Shown here: positions 24,599 through 32,570 of the stretch, in pieces
Position numbering within the stretch: position 1 is the first letter of the stretch
Layout: each line of letters begins with the position of its first letter
From: RUG100 sp050953405
GTDB lineage: Bacteria; Bacillota; Clostridia; Peptostreptococcales; Anaerovoracaceae
DNA: 64,000 nt
Direction: 5' to 3'
Assembly (NCBI GenBank): GCA_050953405.1
Contig: JBMNMP010000002.1
Coordinates: forward strand, 124,001 to 188,000
Position numbers and translations under genes: made by a program
The notes under the pieces: generated by a model
Database searches by the model: none
Seen by the model: the letters and a program-made list of their open reading frames with translations, nothing else
Told to the model about the DNA's origin: nothing

Positions 24599-25417
24599 AT
24601 GGTAGTTCCAATAGTAATGACAGCAGTTATAGGCCTGCTCTTTGCAATCGTACTGGTCGTTGCCAGCAAGGTGATGGCTGTACCTGTAGATGAGACACAG
24701 GTGAAAGTCAGAGGCGTCCTGCCCGGCGCTAACTGCGGAGCATGCGGTTTTGCCGGATGCGATGATTATGCGGCTGCTCTGGCCTCCGATCCGGAAGGTA
24801 CCAGCACAACAGCATGCATACCGGGAGCTGCAGCTGTAGCTGAAGCTATCGCTGATATCCTGGGAGTAGCGGCTGGAGACGTGACTCCGCAGAAAGCTTA
24901 TCTCATGTGCTCAGGCGACTGCAATCAGAAGCAGGATCTGCTCAACTACACAGGTAAGCCGACATGCGAAGCTGCAAAGCAGTTCTACGGCGGACAGTGG
25001 TCCTGCAGTTCCGGTTGTCTGGGACTGGGAGACTGCGTCAGAGCATGCCCCTATGATGCAATGAGAATGTTTGACGGAATACCCGGCATCGATCACGATC
25101 TTTGTGTCGGATGCGGAGTATGCGCCAAGACCTGCCCGCAGGGCATCCTGATGATCCACGATGAAAACGAGAGCATCAAGGTTTCCTGCAGCAACCACGA
25201 CGTAGGCAAAAAGGCCATGCAGGCCTGCAAGGTTGCCTGCATCGCATGCAAAAAGTGCGAGAAGGCCTGTAACTTTGACGCCATTCATGTCATCGACGGT
25301 CTTGCCGTTATCGACTATGATAAGTGCAAACGCTGCGGCATGTGCGCAAAAGCTTGTCCAACAGGAGCAATTGTATTCCAGCGTAAAAAGAAAAAAGCTG
25401 CGAATAAAGCATCCTGA
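24599..25417 (+). CDS. rnfB: Ion-translocating oxidoreductase complex subunit B
   Basis: Ferredoxin-accepting subunit. The 272 aa have an N-terminal membrane anchor (IVMTAVIGLLFAIVLVVASK). A GANCGACGFAGCDDYA cluster domain follows. Then come paired [4Fe-4S] motifs (CLGLGDCVRACP, CVGCGVCAKTCP, CIACKKCEKACN, CKRCGMCAKACP). The basic C-terminal tail is KKKKAANKAS. It is the last rnf gene and is followed by a strong terminator. In acetogens and other Clostridia the complex pumps Na+ or H+; the ion used here cannot be told. Confidence 0.96.
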   Translation: MVVPIVMTAVIGLLFAIVLVVASKVMAVPVDETQVKVRGVLPGANCGACGFAGCDDYAAALASDPEGTSTTACIPGAAAVAEAIADILGVAAGDVTPQKAYLMCSGDCNQKQDLLNYTGKPTCEAAKQFYGGQWSCSSGCLGLGDCVRACPYDAMRMFDGIPGIDHDLCVGCGVCAKTCPQGILMIHDENESIKVSCSNHDVGKKAMQACKVACIACKKCEKACNFDAIHVIDGLAVIDYDKCKRCGMCAKACPTGAIVFQRKKKKAANKAS

Positions 25418-25439
25418 AGATAAATCAAAACTTGGAATC

Positions 25440-25468
25440 AAAAGCCCGGATTTTATATCCGGGCTTTT
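25440..25468 (+). terminator. Intrinsic terminator of the rnf operon
   Basis: An 11-bp perfect stem, AAAAGCCCGGA (25440-25450) and TCCGGGCTTTT (25458-25468), has a 7-nt loop and ends in T. It separates rnfB from the hydE promoter. Confidence 0.92.
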
Positions 25469-25510
25469 GTGTTGCCGGAAATCGCCGCTTTCCCCGGTTG
25501 TGTTTCACTG

Positions 25511-25539
25511 TTGACAGAAAAGGGTAATTACCATAAAAT
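25511..25539 (+). promoter_or_regulatory. Promoter of hydE-mnmA
   Basis: Near-consensus TTGACA (25511-25516), a 17-bp spacer and TAAAAT (25534-25539). It lies after the rnf terminator. Confidence 0.82.
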
Positions 25540-25599
25540 AAATTACATAGTTATAGAGTGGGAATTGTAACCGCGAGAAGAAATAAACGAGGATCTATT

Positions 25600-26667
25600 G
25601 TGGATATTTTAAAGGATATAAGAACTCTGGATACAGAACATGATTTAGAGGATGCGGCTCTGAAGAGACTGATCGAAACCGATGACCCGGAAGCCGACCA
25701 GCTGCTGACTGACCTGGCTCGCCGTACGGCGCGTTCAGTTTTCGGCAACCAGATCTACACCAGAGGGTTGATCGAATTCACCAACGTATGCAAGAATGAT
25801 TGCTATTACTGCGGACTGCGTGCATCTAACAGCACCATTGAAAGATACCGGCTCAGTGAAGAAGAGATCATGAGCTGCTGCCACGAAGGACTTCAGCTGG
25901 GATTTCGCACTTTTGTGCTGCAGGGCGGAGAAGATCCGCAGTACAGTGATGATGACATCTGTGCCATCGTCTCCAGGATCAAGAAAGAACTGCCGCAGTG
26001 CGCAGTGACTCTGTCCATAGGTGAAAAGAGCCGGGAAGCTTACCAGGCTTACTTTGACAGTGGGGCCGATCGCTATCTGCTGCGCCACGAAACTGCCAAC
26101 GCAGAGCATTATGCCCGCCTGCACCCCGGCGAGATGTCACTGGAAAACCGCAAGCGCTGTCTCTACGATCTTCGCGATATCGGTTACCAGGTGGGATGCG
26201 GCATCATGGTCGGCTCACCGTGGCAAACTACGGAAAATCTGATAGAAGACCTGAGATTCATGCAGGACCTGCAGCCGCACATGATAGGCATCGGGCCCTT
26301 CATTCCCTGCGAAAATACACCGTTTGAGAACCGGGAGGGCGGTACCCTGCAGGCAACACTGCGTATGCTGGGCGTGCTGCGCCTGATGTTCCCGGAGGTA
26401 CTGCTGCCGGCGACGACCGCACTGGGGACTATTGACCCCACCGGACGTGAAAAGGGCATCATGACCGGTGCCAACGTCGTCATGCCGAACCTTTCACCGC
26501 CGGCAGTGCGCAAGAAATATCTGCTCTACGATGATAAGATCTGCACAGGCGAAGAGGCGGCTGAATGTCGTCATTGCCTGTCGGGACGCATGGATATGAT
26601 AGGATACGAACTGGCTGTGAGTCGCGGGGATCATCCTTCGCGCGCAAGAGAGGAACAGGGAGCATGA
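25600..26667 (+). CDS. hydE: [FeFe]-hydrogenase maturase HydE (radical SAM)
   Basis: Radical SAM enzyme needed, with HydF and HydG, to build the H-cluster of HydA. The start is taken as GTG 25600, 6 nt after AACGAGGA; an upstream in-frame GTG at 25558 lacks a ribosome site. That gives 355 aa. The cluster motif CxxxCxxC is in FTNVCKNDCYYCGLRASN, and the HydE-like core includes FVLQGGEDPQYSD and GCGIMVGSPWQT. The C-terminus has CTGEEAAECRHCLSGR. hydF and hydG are not in this window. It overlaps mnmA by 4 nt. Confidence 0.93.
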   Translation: MDILKDIRTLDTEHDLEDAALKRLIETDDPEADQLLTDLARRTARSVFGNQIYTRGLIEFTNVCKNDCYYCGLRASNSTIERYRLSEEEIMSCCHEGLQLGFRTFVLQGGEDPQYSDDDICAIVSRIKKELPQCAVTLSIGEKSREAYQAYFDSGADRYLLRHETANAEHYARLHPGEMSLENRKRCLYDLRDIGYQVGCGIMVGSPWQTTENLIEDLRFMQDLQPHMIGIGPFIPCENTPFENREGGTLQATLRMLGVLRLMFPEVLLPATTALGTIDPTGREKGIMTGANVVMPNLSPPAVRKKYLLYDDKICTGEEAAECRHCLSGRMDMIGYELAVSRGDHPSRAREEQGA

Positions 26668-27731
26668 GCAAGGTACTGATAGCAATGAGCGGAGGCGTTG
26701 ATTCCAGCGTGGCTGCTTATTTAATGAAGGAATCCGGAGAAGCTTGTGTCGGGGTGACCATGATACTCTGCAACAAGGCAGAGGGAGATCATGAGATTCC
26801 GGATACATGCTGCAACAGTGAAGACATAGAAGATGCCAGGGAAGTTGCCGCAAAGCTGGATATTCCTTATCATACATATGATTTCAAGGGTGATTTCAAG
26901 ACTGAAGTCATCGACAGATTCATCGATTCTTATGAAAACGGACTCACACCGAACCCCTGCGTCGACTGCAACCGCTTTCTCAAATTCGGCCGCCTTTACG
27001 AGCGCGCCGGAGAACTGGGCTGCGATCACATCGTGACCGGGCATTATGCGCGCATCGAGGAGAGGGATGGCCGTATGCACCTGCGCAAAGCAGCCGACCT
27101 CAGCAAGGATCAGAGCTATGTTCTGTACACGCTGAGCCAGGAACAGCTGCGCCATATATATCTGCCGCTCGGTGATATGAGTAAGGACCATGCACGTCAA
27201 GTAGCGGAAGCAAATGGACTGGTGACCGCACACAAGCAGGACAGTCAGGACATATGTTTTGTGCCCGATGGTGACTATGCGGCTGCCATTGAGCGGCTGG
27301 CCGGCAGGAAATACCCTCCCGGGAATTTCATCGACAAGGAGGGCAACGTACTCGGCAGACATAAGGGAATTATCCGCTATACGCTGGGTCAGCGCAAGGG
27401 CCTGGGCATAGCTCTGGGCAAGCCGGCTTTCGTCATCGATAAGTCTATTGAAGACAATACGGTGACCCTGGGTGACAATAAAGATTTATTCACTACGGAA
27501 TTCGACGTCGACAGGACAAACTGGATCGAGTTCGAGGAACCTCCGCGTGAATTTCGCGCACTTGCAAAAGTGAGATACCATCAGAAGGAGCAGTGGGCAA
27601 CTGTGTATACCAATCAGGGCCGGGACAGGATACACGTTGTTTTCGACGAGCCGCAGCGTGCGATCACGCCCGGACAATCGGCGGTATTTTACAAGGATGA
27701 CTATGTGATCGGCGGGGGCAAGATACTCTAA
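26664..27731 (+). CDS. mnmA: tRNA-specific 2-thiouridylase MnmA
   Basis: Uses ATP and sulfur from a cysteine desulfurase to make 2-thiouridine at position 34 of Lys, Glu and Gln tRNAs. The 355 aa start at ATG 26664 within the hydE stop. The PP-loop is SKVLIAMSGGVDSSVAAYL. The catalytic cysteines are expected in NPCVDCNRFLKF and in QDSQDICFVPDGD. The C-terminal barrel is complete. Coupling to hydE is unusual; both depend on sulfur or cluster supply. Confidence 0.95.
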   Translation: MSKVLIAMSGGVDSSVAAYLMKESGEACVGVTMILCNKAEGDHEIPDTCCNSEDIEDAREVAAKLDIPYHTYDFKGDFKTEVIDRFIDSYENGLTPNPCVDCNRFLKFGRLYERAGELGCDHIVTGHYARIEERDGRMHLRKAADLSKDQSYVLYTLSQEQLRHIYLPLGDMSKDHARQVAEANGLVTAHKQDSQDICFVPDGDYAAAIERLAGRKYPPGNFIDKEGNVLGRHKGIIRYTLGQRKGLGIALGKPAFVIDKSIEDNTVTLGDNKDLFTTEFDVDRTNWIEFEEPPREFRALAKVRYHQKEQWATVYTNQGRDRIHVVFDEPQRAITPGQSAVFYKDDYVIGGGKIL

Positions 27732-27746
27732 GGAAGAGTGCAGCCA

Positions 27747-27785
27747 TTTGACCGAATTTGATAAACTATGATTGACTTTGCTCAA
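27747..27785 (+). promoter_or_regulatory. Possible DeoR-type operator region
   Basis: TTTGA occurs at 27747-27751 and 27757-27761, 10 bp apart, with a related TTGA at 27772 inside the -35 box. Repeated short elements around a promoter are typical of DeoR-family operators. The assignment is inference from position. Confidence 0.35.
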
Positions 27786-27800
27786 CTACAATGCTATTAT
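27772..27800 (+). promoter_or_regulatory. Promoter of the deoR-fruK-gap operon
   Basis: TTGACT (27772-27777), a 17-bp spacer and TATTAT (27795-27800), 26 nt before the regulator gene. Confidence 0.82.
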
Positions 27801-27826
27801 GATAGCGTAATTGAGGAAGGTAACTT

Positions 27827-28576
27827 ATGCTACAGGTTGAACGGTACGAAAGGATACTGAATGAACTGAATATGAGATCGGCTGTAAAAGTTACTGAACT
27901 GGCAGAGGCTCTTGCAGTCAGTGAATCGACCATCAGGCGGGACATCGCAGAACTGGCGAAGGACGGCCGGCTGAGGAAGGTGTTCGGAGGCGCAGTGAAA
28001 ATATCGCCGAGCGTCATCAATACCGAATACGACATGGAAACCAAGTCGGAGATGATGGTGGAGGAGAAGAGCCGTATCGCCGCGTATGCGGCCGGGCTGG
28101 TCGCCGACGGTGATTTCGTATTTATCGACGCCGGCAGCACGACTTTCAAGATGATTGATCAGCTGAGCAGCAAAATAGCGGTCTATGTCACCAACGGCTT
28201 ATCCCATGGCATGAGGCTCGCCTCAAGAGGCATGAACGTTTATATCGTGGGCGGCCAGATAAAACAGACTACCGAGGCTATAGTCGGCGTCAGCGCAGTG
28301 GAGATGATCAGGGGATACAACTTCAACAAGTGCTTCATCGGCGCCAACGGCATCGACATCGATAAGGGCTTCACTACGCCGGACATCGACGAGTCCATGG
28401 TGAAAGCGGCAGCCATCAGCAGGTCATCGCAGGCGTTCGTACTCGCTGACAGTGAAAAGTTCAACCTGGTTACTTCAGTGACCTTTGCGCCGCTGGTAGC
28501 GGCAACTATCATCACAGATTCACTGAAAGATATAAAATACAAAAAGATCACCCGGATAAAGGAAGTAATGAAATGA
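27827..28576 (+). CDS. DeoR family sugar-phosphate-responsive regulator
   Basis: Transcriptional repressor of 249 aa. The N-terminal helix-turn-helix reads VTELAEALAVSESTIRRDIA. The C-terminal sugar-phosphate-binding DeoR domain has FVFIDAGSTTFKMIDQL and FIGANGIDIDKGFTTPD. In other Bacillota such proteins (FruR) sense fructose 1-phosphate and repress fruK operons. The gene is first in an operon and overlaps fruK by 4 nt, so autoregulation is likely. The inducer here is inferred from fruK. Confidence 0.92.
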   Translation: MLQVERYERILNELNMRSAVKVTELAEALAVSESTIRRDIAELAKDGRLRKVFGGAVKISPSVINTEYDMETKSEMMVEEKSRIAAYAAGLVADGDFVFIDAGSTTFKMIDQLSSKIAVYVTNGLSHGMRLASRGMNVYIVGGQIKQTTEAIVGVSAVEMIRGYNFNKCFIGANGIDIDKGFTTPDIDESMVKAAAISRSSQAFVLADSEKFNLVTSVTFAPLVAATIITDSLKDIKYKKITRIKEVMK

Positions 28577-29472
28577 TATATACACTCACCTTCAATCCCG
28601 CCATCGACTATGTCATGCATGTGGATGGCGTCAAAAAGGGAACCGTTAACAGAGCCAGTGAAGAAGCTTATTATTTTGGCGGCAAGGGTATCAATGTATC
28701 CGTTGTGCTGAACACACTCGGCATCGAATCAGTGGCTCTCGGGTTCATCGCGGGCTTTACCGGCCGGGTGCTGCAGAGCGGCCTCTCTGAAATGAAGGTG
28801 GCCACAGATTTTGTGGAGCTTCCCGCGGGATTCACGAGGATAAATGTAAAACTGAAGAGCGATGCGGAGACAGAGATCAACGGACGGGGACCGGAGATCG
28901 ACAGCGATTCGCTCGATCAGATGAAGACCAGGCTGGACAAGCTGGACAGCAACGACATTCTGGTCATCTCAGGTCTGATTCCCGATTCGGTACCCGCCGA
29001 TTTCATTCATATTATAATGAAAGAGGCTGCGGATAAAGGTGTGGTCACCATCATCGATGCCGCAGGAAGCACGATGATGGAGATGCTGGAGTACAAGCCT
29101 TTCCTCATCAAACCCAATAACCGCGAACTGGCGGATATGCTGGGCGAGAAAATGGAGAGCACCACCGAGATAATAGCCGGAACGCGCAAGCTCAGGGAGA
29201 TGGGCGCCAGAAACATACTGGTTTCGCGCGGCGGGAATGGAGCTGTCCTCATGGACGAGGACGGGGAGATTCACATTGCAAAGGCGATAAGAGGGAAAGT
29301 CAAGAATTCTGTGGGCGCCGGAGACGCTATGGTAGCCGGTTTCCTGACAGGCTTTATGAGAAAGCGTGACTACGAATATGCGTTGAAACTCGGGATCGCG
29401 GCAGGAACAGCCACGGCGTGCCGAGCCGGACGGGCGACTGCTGAGGATATAAAAGAAACGTTGAACTTTTAG
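28573..29472 (+). CDS. fruK: 1-phosphofructokinase (PfkB family)
   Basis: PfkB-type sugar kinase that probably phosphorylates fructose 1-phosphate to fructose 1,6-bisphosphate. The 299 aa carry the family hallmarks: N-terminal MIYTLTFNPAIDYVMHV, YYFGGKGINVSVVL and the C-terminal GAGDAMVAGFLTG with the catalytic Asp. Tagatose-6-phosphate kinase is the main alternative. No fructose PTS gene accompanies it, which is unusual for fruK. It is followed after 12 nt by gap. Confidence 0.88.
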   Translation: MIYTLTFNPAIDYVMHVDGVKKGTVNRASEEAYYFGGKGINVSVVLNTLGIESVALGFIAGFTGRVLQSGLSEMKVATDFVELPAGFTRINVKLKSDAETEINGRGPEIDSDSLDQMKTRLDKLDSNDILVISGLIPDSVPADFIHIIMKEAADKGVVTIIDAAGSTMMEMLEYKPFLIKPNNRELADMLGEKMESTTEIIAGTRKLREMGARNILVSRGGNGAVLMDEDGEIHIAKAIRGKVKNSVGAGDAMVAGFLTGFMRKRDYEYALKLGIAAGTATACRAGRATAEDIKETLNF

Positions 29473-29484
29473 AGGAGGTATCAC

Positions 29485-30504
29485 ATGACAAGGATAGCAA
29501 TCAATGGATTTGGCAGGATAGGCAGACTTGCTTTCAGAAAGGTGTTCGAAGATCCGTCATTCGAGATCGCAGCCATCAACGACTTGACAGATCCACGTAT
29601 GCTGGCGCATCTGCTTAAGTATGACACAGTACAGGGACGTTATTCCAAAGATCACAAAATCACAAATGATGATAACAGTATTACCGTAGACGGCAAGCAG
29701 ATCAGAATATACAAAGAATCGGATCCGTCGAATCTGCCATGGAAGGCCCTCGATATCGATATCGTCCTCGAATGCACCGGTTTCTTTACCTCCAGGGCAA
29801 AGTCACAGGCGCACATCGACGCCGGAGCCAAGAGAGTGCTCATCTCAGCACCTGCCGGCAGCGATCTGCCGACTATAGTATACGGCACAAACCATGAAAC
29901 ACTGAAAAAGGATGACCTCATCGTATCCGGAGCTTCCTGCACCACGAACTGCCTGGCACCGATGGCCAAGGCACTGGCTGGCTACAGGGAACTGCGTACC
30001 GGATTCATGACAACTATACATGCTTACACCGGCGACCAGAAACTGATCGACGGGCCGCACAGGAAGGGCGACCTCAGGAGGGCAAGGGCCGGCGCTATGA
30101 ATATCGTACCCACCACATCAGGGGCAGCCAAGGCTATCGGCCTTGTGATCCCGGAACTGACAGGCAAACTGATCGGCTCCGCTCAGAGAGTTCCTGTGAT
30201 TTCCGGCTCCATAACCATTCTCGATGCTACTTTGAAGGATGAAAGTGAAACAGTTACCGTCGAGGGCATCAATGAAGCCATGAAGGCGGCTGCCGACGAG
30301 TCCTTCGGATATACCGAAGAAGAAATCGTATCCAGCGATGTGATCGGAATGAGCTACGGCTCGCTCTTCGATGCCACACAGACCCTCGCACAGAGGTGCG
30401 GCACGCAGATATATGAAGTCCGCGTAGTCTCCTGGTACGATAACGAGATGAGTTATGTATGCCAGCTGATACGCACACTCAAGTACATGGGTCAGATGAT
30501 TTAG
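29485..30504 (+). CDS. gap: Type I glyceraldehyde-3-phosphate dehydrogenase
   Basis: Glycolytic enzyme forming 1,3-bisphosphoglycerate with NAD+. The 339 aa include the Rossmann start MTRIAINGFGRIGRLAFRKV and the NAD-selecting Asp in AINDLTDP. The catalytic cysteine is in SGASCTTNCLAP (about residue 152). The C-terminal region is WYDNEMSYVCQLIRT. A strong AGAGGAGG precedes the ATG. Co-transcription with deoR-fruK links it to sugar-phosphate control. A terminator follows at 30542-30570. Confidence 0.96.
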   Translation: MTRIAINGFGRIGRLAFRKVFEDPSFEIAAINDLTDPRMLAHLLKYDTVQGRYSKDHKITNDDNSITVDGKQIRIYKESDPSNLPWKALDIDIVLECTGFFTSRAKSQAHIDAGAKRVLISAPAGSDLPTIVYGTNHETLKKDDLIVSGASCTTNCLAPMAKALAGYRELRTGFMTTIHAYTGDQKLIDGPHRKGDLRRARAGAMNIVPTTSGAAKAIGLVIPELTGKLIGSAQRVPVISGSITILDATLKDESETVTVEGINEAMKAAADESFGYTEEEIVSSDVIGMSYGSLFDATQTLAQRCGTQIYEVRVVSWYDNEMSYVCQLIRTLKYMGQMI

Positions 30505-30541
30505 ATCGTTTTCCTAATATAATAATACATTAACAACGGAA

Positions 30542-30570
30542 AAAGCCGGGATATTGCTTCCTGGTTTTTT
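30542..30570 (+). terminator. Intrinsic terminator after gap
   Basis: AAAGCCGGGA (30542-30551) pairs with TCCTGGTTTT (30559-30568), including two G-T pairs, with a 7-nt loop and a T-run. Confidence 0.82.
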
Positions 30571-30648
30571 CTTGTGCTCTCATCGAGGAATTTGATGAAA
30601 TTTCCTTGCCATCGGCATCATTTTAGTGCATAATAGGTTTATTGTGAT

Positions 30649-30724
30649 GATCCGTTAGCTCAGCTGGGAGAGTGTCTGGGTGACAACCAGAAGGTCGGCA
30701 GTTCAAGTCTGCCACGGATCACCA
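30649..30724 (+). tRNA. tRNA-Val (anticodon GAC)
   Basis: A 76-nt cloverleaf with encoded CCA. The acceptor arm GATCCGT pairs with ACGGATC. The D-arm begins GCTCAGCTGGGAGAGT. The anticodon stem TCTGG/CCAGA encloses the loop GTGACAA, giving anticodon GAC. The T-arm is GGCAG-TTCAAGT-CTGCC. The discriminator base is A. A hairpin terminator follows directly, so the gene is a single-tRNA unit. Confidence 0.95.
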
Positions 30725-30731
30725 GAGAAAT

Positions 30732-30779
30732 AGACATCGGAAATGTTGGAATTTCAACTAATCCGGTGTCTTCTTTTAT
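30732..30779 (+). terminator. Terminator of tRNA-Val
   Basis: AGACATCGGA (30732-30741) pairs with TCCGGTGTCT (30762-30771), with a smaller GTTG/CAAC helix inside, followed by TCTTTTAT. Confidence 0.85.
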
Positions 30780-30875
30780 ATTAAAGTTTTCTTTTGGCAG
30801 TGGTGAAACTACAGGAACGCCGACGGTGACCCGCGAGCTGTAAAGCCTGTTTTCTTGAACCATTGCAGAATCCCC

Positions 30876-30904
30876 TTGATATATGACGTCATATGCTATA
30901 TAAT
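30876..30904 (+). promoter_or_regulatory. Promoter with palindromic operator in its spacer
   Basis: TTGATA (30876-30881), a 17-bp spacer and TATAAT (30899-30904). The perfect 14-bp palindrome ATATGACGTCATAT (30881-30894) fills most of the spacer. A protein bound there would block RNA polymerase. The nearest gene downstream encodes a ribbon-helix-helix protein, the type that binds short palindromes. Confidence 0.72.
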
Positions 30905-30938
30905 TAAGACAGTTAGTATAGATCTTAAGAAAAAATAA

Positions 30939-31001
30939 AAGCTTTGATGGACTAACACCAAAGCTTATATTAAATCATTGGGCGGTACTTGCCACCGCCC
31001 A
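30939..31001 (+). promoter_or_regulatory. Two hairpins in the long leader of the RHH gene
   Basis: Hairpin 1: AAGCTTTG (30939-30946) with CAAAGCTT (30959-30966). Hairpin 2: TGGGCGGT (30979-30986) with ACCGCCCA (30994-31001). ACTAAC in the first loop (30951-30956) can also pair with GTTAGT at 30912-30917, so alternative folds are possible. No long T-run follows either stem. Confidence 0.45.
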
Positions 31002-31056
31002 TACACGATTTAAGTATACATCATCCGGCAAGAGAAAGGAAGCGGGATTCAATTTA

Positions 31057-31257
31057 ATGGCAGAAGCGAAAAAATTCAATCAGACAGAATACCAGGATGA
31101 ATATAATAGAGAACACTATGATCGTATACAAATACGGGTGCCCAAAGGAGAGAAGGAGATCATAAAGAATGCCGCAAAAGTAGCAGGGCAGAGCGTAAAC
31201 GAATTTGTTGTGCGTGCGGTGAGAAACAGCATCAAAAAAGCAAATCTCGAAAAATAG
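31057..31257 (+). CDS. Ribbon-helix-helix (Arc-type) DNA-binding protein, orphan antitoxin-like
   Basis: Small protein of 66 aa. After a polar N-terminus (MAEAKKFNQTEYQDEYNREH) comes an RHH pattern: the strand YDRIQIRVPKGEKEIIKNAA and the helix QSVNEFVVRAVRNSIKKA. Arc-like domains of this kind occur as antitoxins or as regulators of small elements. No toxin gene lies beside it; the next gene is a nitroreductase 72 nt downstream. The palindrome in its promoter is a plausible self-binding site. The start follows AGAAAGGAAG. Confidence 0.72.
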   Translation: MAEAKKFNQTEYQDEYNREHYDRIQIRVPKGEKEIIKNAAKVAGQSVNEFVVRAVRNSIKKANLEK

Positions 31258-31329
31258 ATGCAAACCCTGCCGAGTGTGACACCCTCAGTGACACCGAAAG
31301 GAAAAATAGTAAAAAAGCAAAGGAATATT

Positions 31330-31905
31330 ATGGATATCAAGAAACTTTACAGGGGATGCCGTTCCTACAGACGATTCGCGCAGGAGCCGGTTTCCTCTGA
31401 TGATCTGATGCAGATCATGGAAAATGCGCGCATTGCCAGCTGTTCGCGGAACTCGCAGACTGTGCGCTACGTAGTGGTCACCAGTAGCGACATTGTCGAC
31501 AGGATGCAGCCACTGGTCCATTGGGCTGCTTCGCTGCCGCAAGAGCTGGGGACCCCGAAGAAAGGTGAACAGCCAACGGCTTTCATCACGGTAAGCTGCC
31601 AGGGAAAGCCTTCAGCGATGAATTACATCGACATGGGTATCGCTGTGAATACCATAGCAACCAGCGCCTGGGCACGAGGCATAGGCAGCTGCATCATGGG
31701 TGCCATCGACACTGCTGCCATCAGAGATCTGCTGCAGATCCCGGATGATCAGGAACTGAAACTGGTCATCGCTCTGGGAAAGCCGTCGCACAGGAGCACC
31801 ATCGTAGAAATACCGGAAGATGGAAGCAAAACTTACTATCTGGATGAAGAACGCAACTACTATGTCCCCAAGTTGAGCATGGAGGAAATAGCGAGATTTA
31901 TATAG
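31330..31905 (+). CDS. Nitroreductase family flavoprotein
   Basis: FMN-dependent NAD(P)H oxidoreductase of 191 aa from ATG 31330, chosen because AAAGGAA lies 6-12 nt upstream and the family fold begins at once (KKLYRGCRSYRRFAQEPVSS). A longer frame from 31258 would add a low-quality leader with two copies of the DNA string TGACACC. Motifs include ENARIASCSRNSQTVRYVVV for FMN phosphate binding and ARGIGSCIMGAI. The physiological substrate is unknown. It is followed after 7 nt by the phosphatase gene. Confidence 0.88.
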   Translation: MDIKKLYRGCRSYRRFAQEPVSSDDLMQIMENARIASCSRNSQTVRYVVVTSSDIVDRMQPLVHWAASLPQELGTPKKGEQPTAFITVSCQGKPSAMNYIDMGIAVNTIATSAWARGIGSCIMGAIDTAAIRDLLQIPDDQELKLVIALGKPSHRSTIVEIPEDGSKTYYLDEERNYYVPKLSMEEIARFI

Positions 31906-31912
31906 GAGGATT

Positions 31913-32521
31913 ATGAAAGTTTACCTTATCAGACACGGTGAAACAGACATGAACATAGAACACCGGCTTCAGGGCCGCACGGACTGGCCGCTGAACGAAA
32001 ACGGACGCCGGCAGGCCAGGGGAGCCAGAAAGGAGCTGCAGCAGCGCGGCGTGACTTGCGACCGCATATACTGCAGTCCGCTCGACAGAGCTCTGGAAAC
32101 CTGCGAACTGGTCAGCGGAGTCTCCAGGGATGATTTCATCATCGATGACCGCATCATCGAGATGAACATGGGTGCTTATGAGACGCTGGTATACGAGGAT
32201 CTCGGAGAAGCCTTCATGCACAGCTATTTCAAGGATCCCGAGCATTATCAGCCTCCTGAGGGAGGGGAGGACTATCATACCCTGATCGCCCGCGTGGGAG
32301 ATTTTCTGGACGAGCTGGCTGAAAAAAGGCCCGGCGAGTCGGTACTGGTCGTCTCTCACGGCGGTGCCATACACGCGATGCTGGCTTATATAGAAGGCAT
32401 CGACCTTGCGGATTTCTGGAAGCAGCGCGTCGGGAACTGCTCCATTTTCGAGCTGTCACTGACAGGCGGCAGCTTCACAGTGACCGCAAAAGATGATCGC
32501 AAGGATACTTTTGCTGAATAG
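31913..32521 (+). CDS. Histidine phosphatase family protein
   Basis: Phosphoglycerate-mutase-like phosphatase of 202 aa. The catalytic motif LIRHGETDMN is at 5-14, with YCSPLDRALETC, Glu in IIEMNMGAYE and the second His in VVSHGGAIHAML. Relatives include alpha-ribazole phosphatase and broad-specificity sugar phosphatases; nothing here selects one. The start follows AGGAGG 4 nt upstream. Confidence 0.9.
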   Translation: MKVYLIRHGETDMNIEHRLQGRTDWPLNENGRRQARGARKELQQRGVTCDRIYCSPLDRALETCELVSGVSRDDFIIDDRIIEMNMGAYETLVYEDLGEAFMHSYFKDPEHYQPPEGGEDYHTLIARVGDFLDELAEKRPGESVLVVSHGGAIHAMLAYIEGIDLADFWKQRVGNCSIFELSLTGGSFTVTAKDDRKDTFAE

Positions 32522-32570
32522 TAAATCGTGGTAGAATGTAAGCAGTTAATATTTTAGGAGGTATTCATTA

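Larger units (their letters stand above)
30725..31056 (+). other. 332-nt gap after the tRNA: terminator, promoter, palindrome and two hairpins, no gene
   Basis: The gap holds the tRNA terminator, a promoter with a centred 14-bp palindrome, and two hairpins in what would be the leader of the RHH gene (30939-30966 and 30979-31001). Only short, unconvincing reading frames were seen. A reverse-strand frame running into the tRNA gene was judged spurious. Confidence 0.7.

Noticed and set aside
26565..26663. Upstream start for mnmA adding 33 residues
   Set aside because: It would overlap hydE by 100 nt. The conserved MnmA sequence begins at 26664 in the hydE stop codon.
30660..30863. Reverse open frame overlapping tRNA-Val, with a segment reading RGRLELPTFW
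   Set aside because: This is the familiar false translation of the complement of a tRNA T-arm; no gene is supported.
31258..31329. Direct repeat TGACACC (31277-31283 and 31289-31295) and a longer nitroreductase start
   Set aside because: The repeat is short and single. The added N-terminus is low complexity, and the ribosome site fits ATG 31330.
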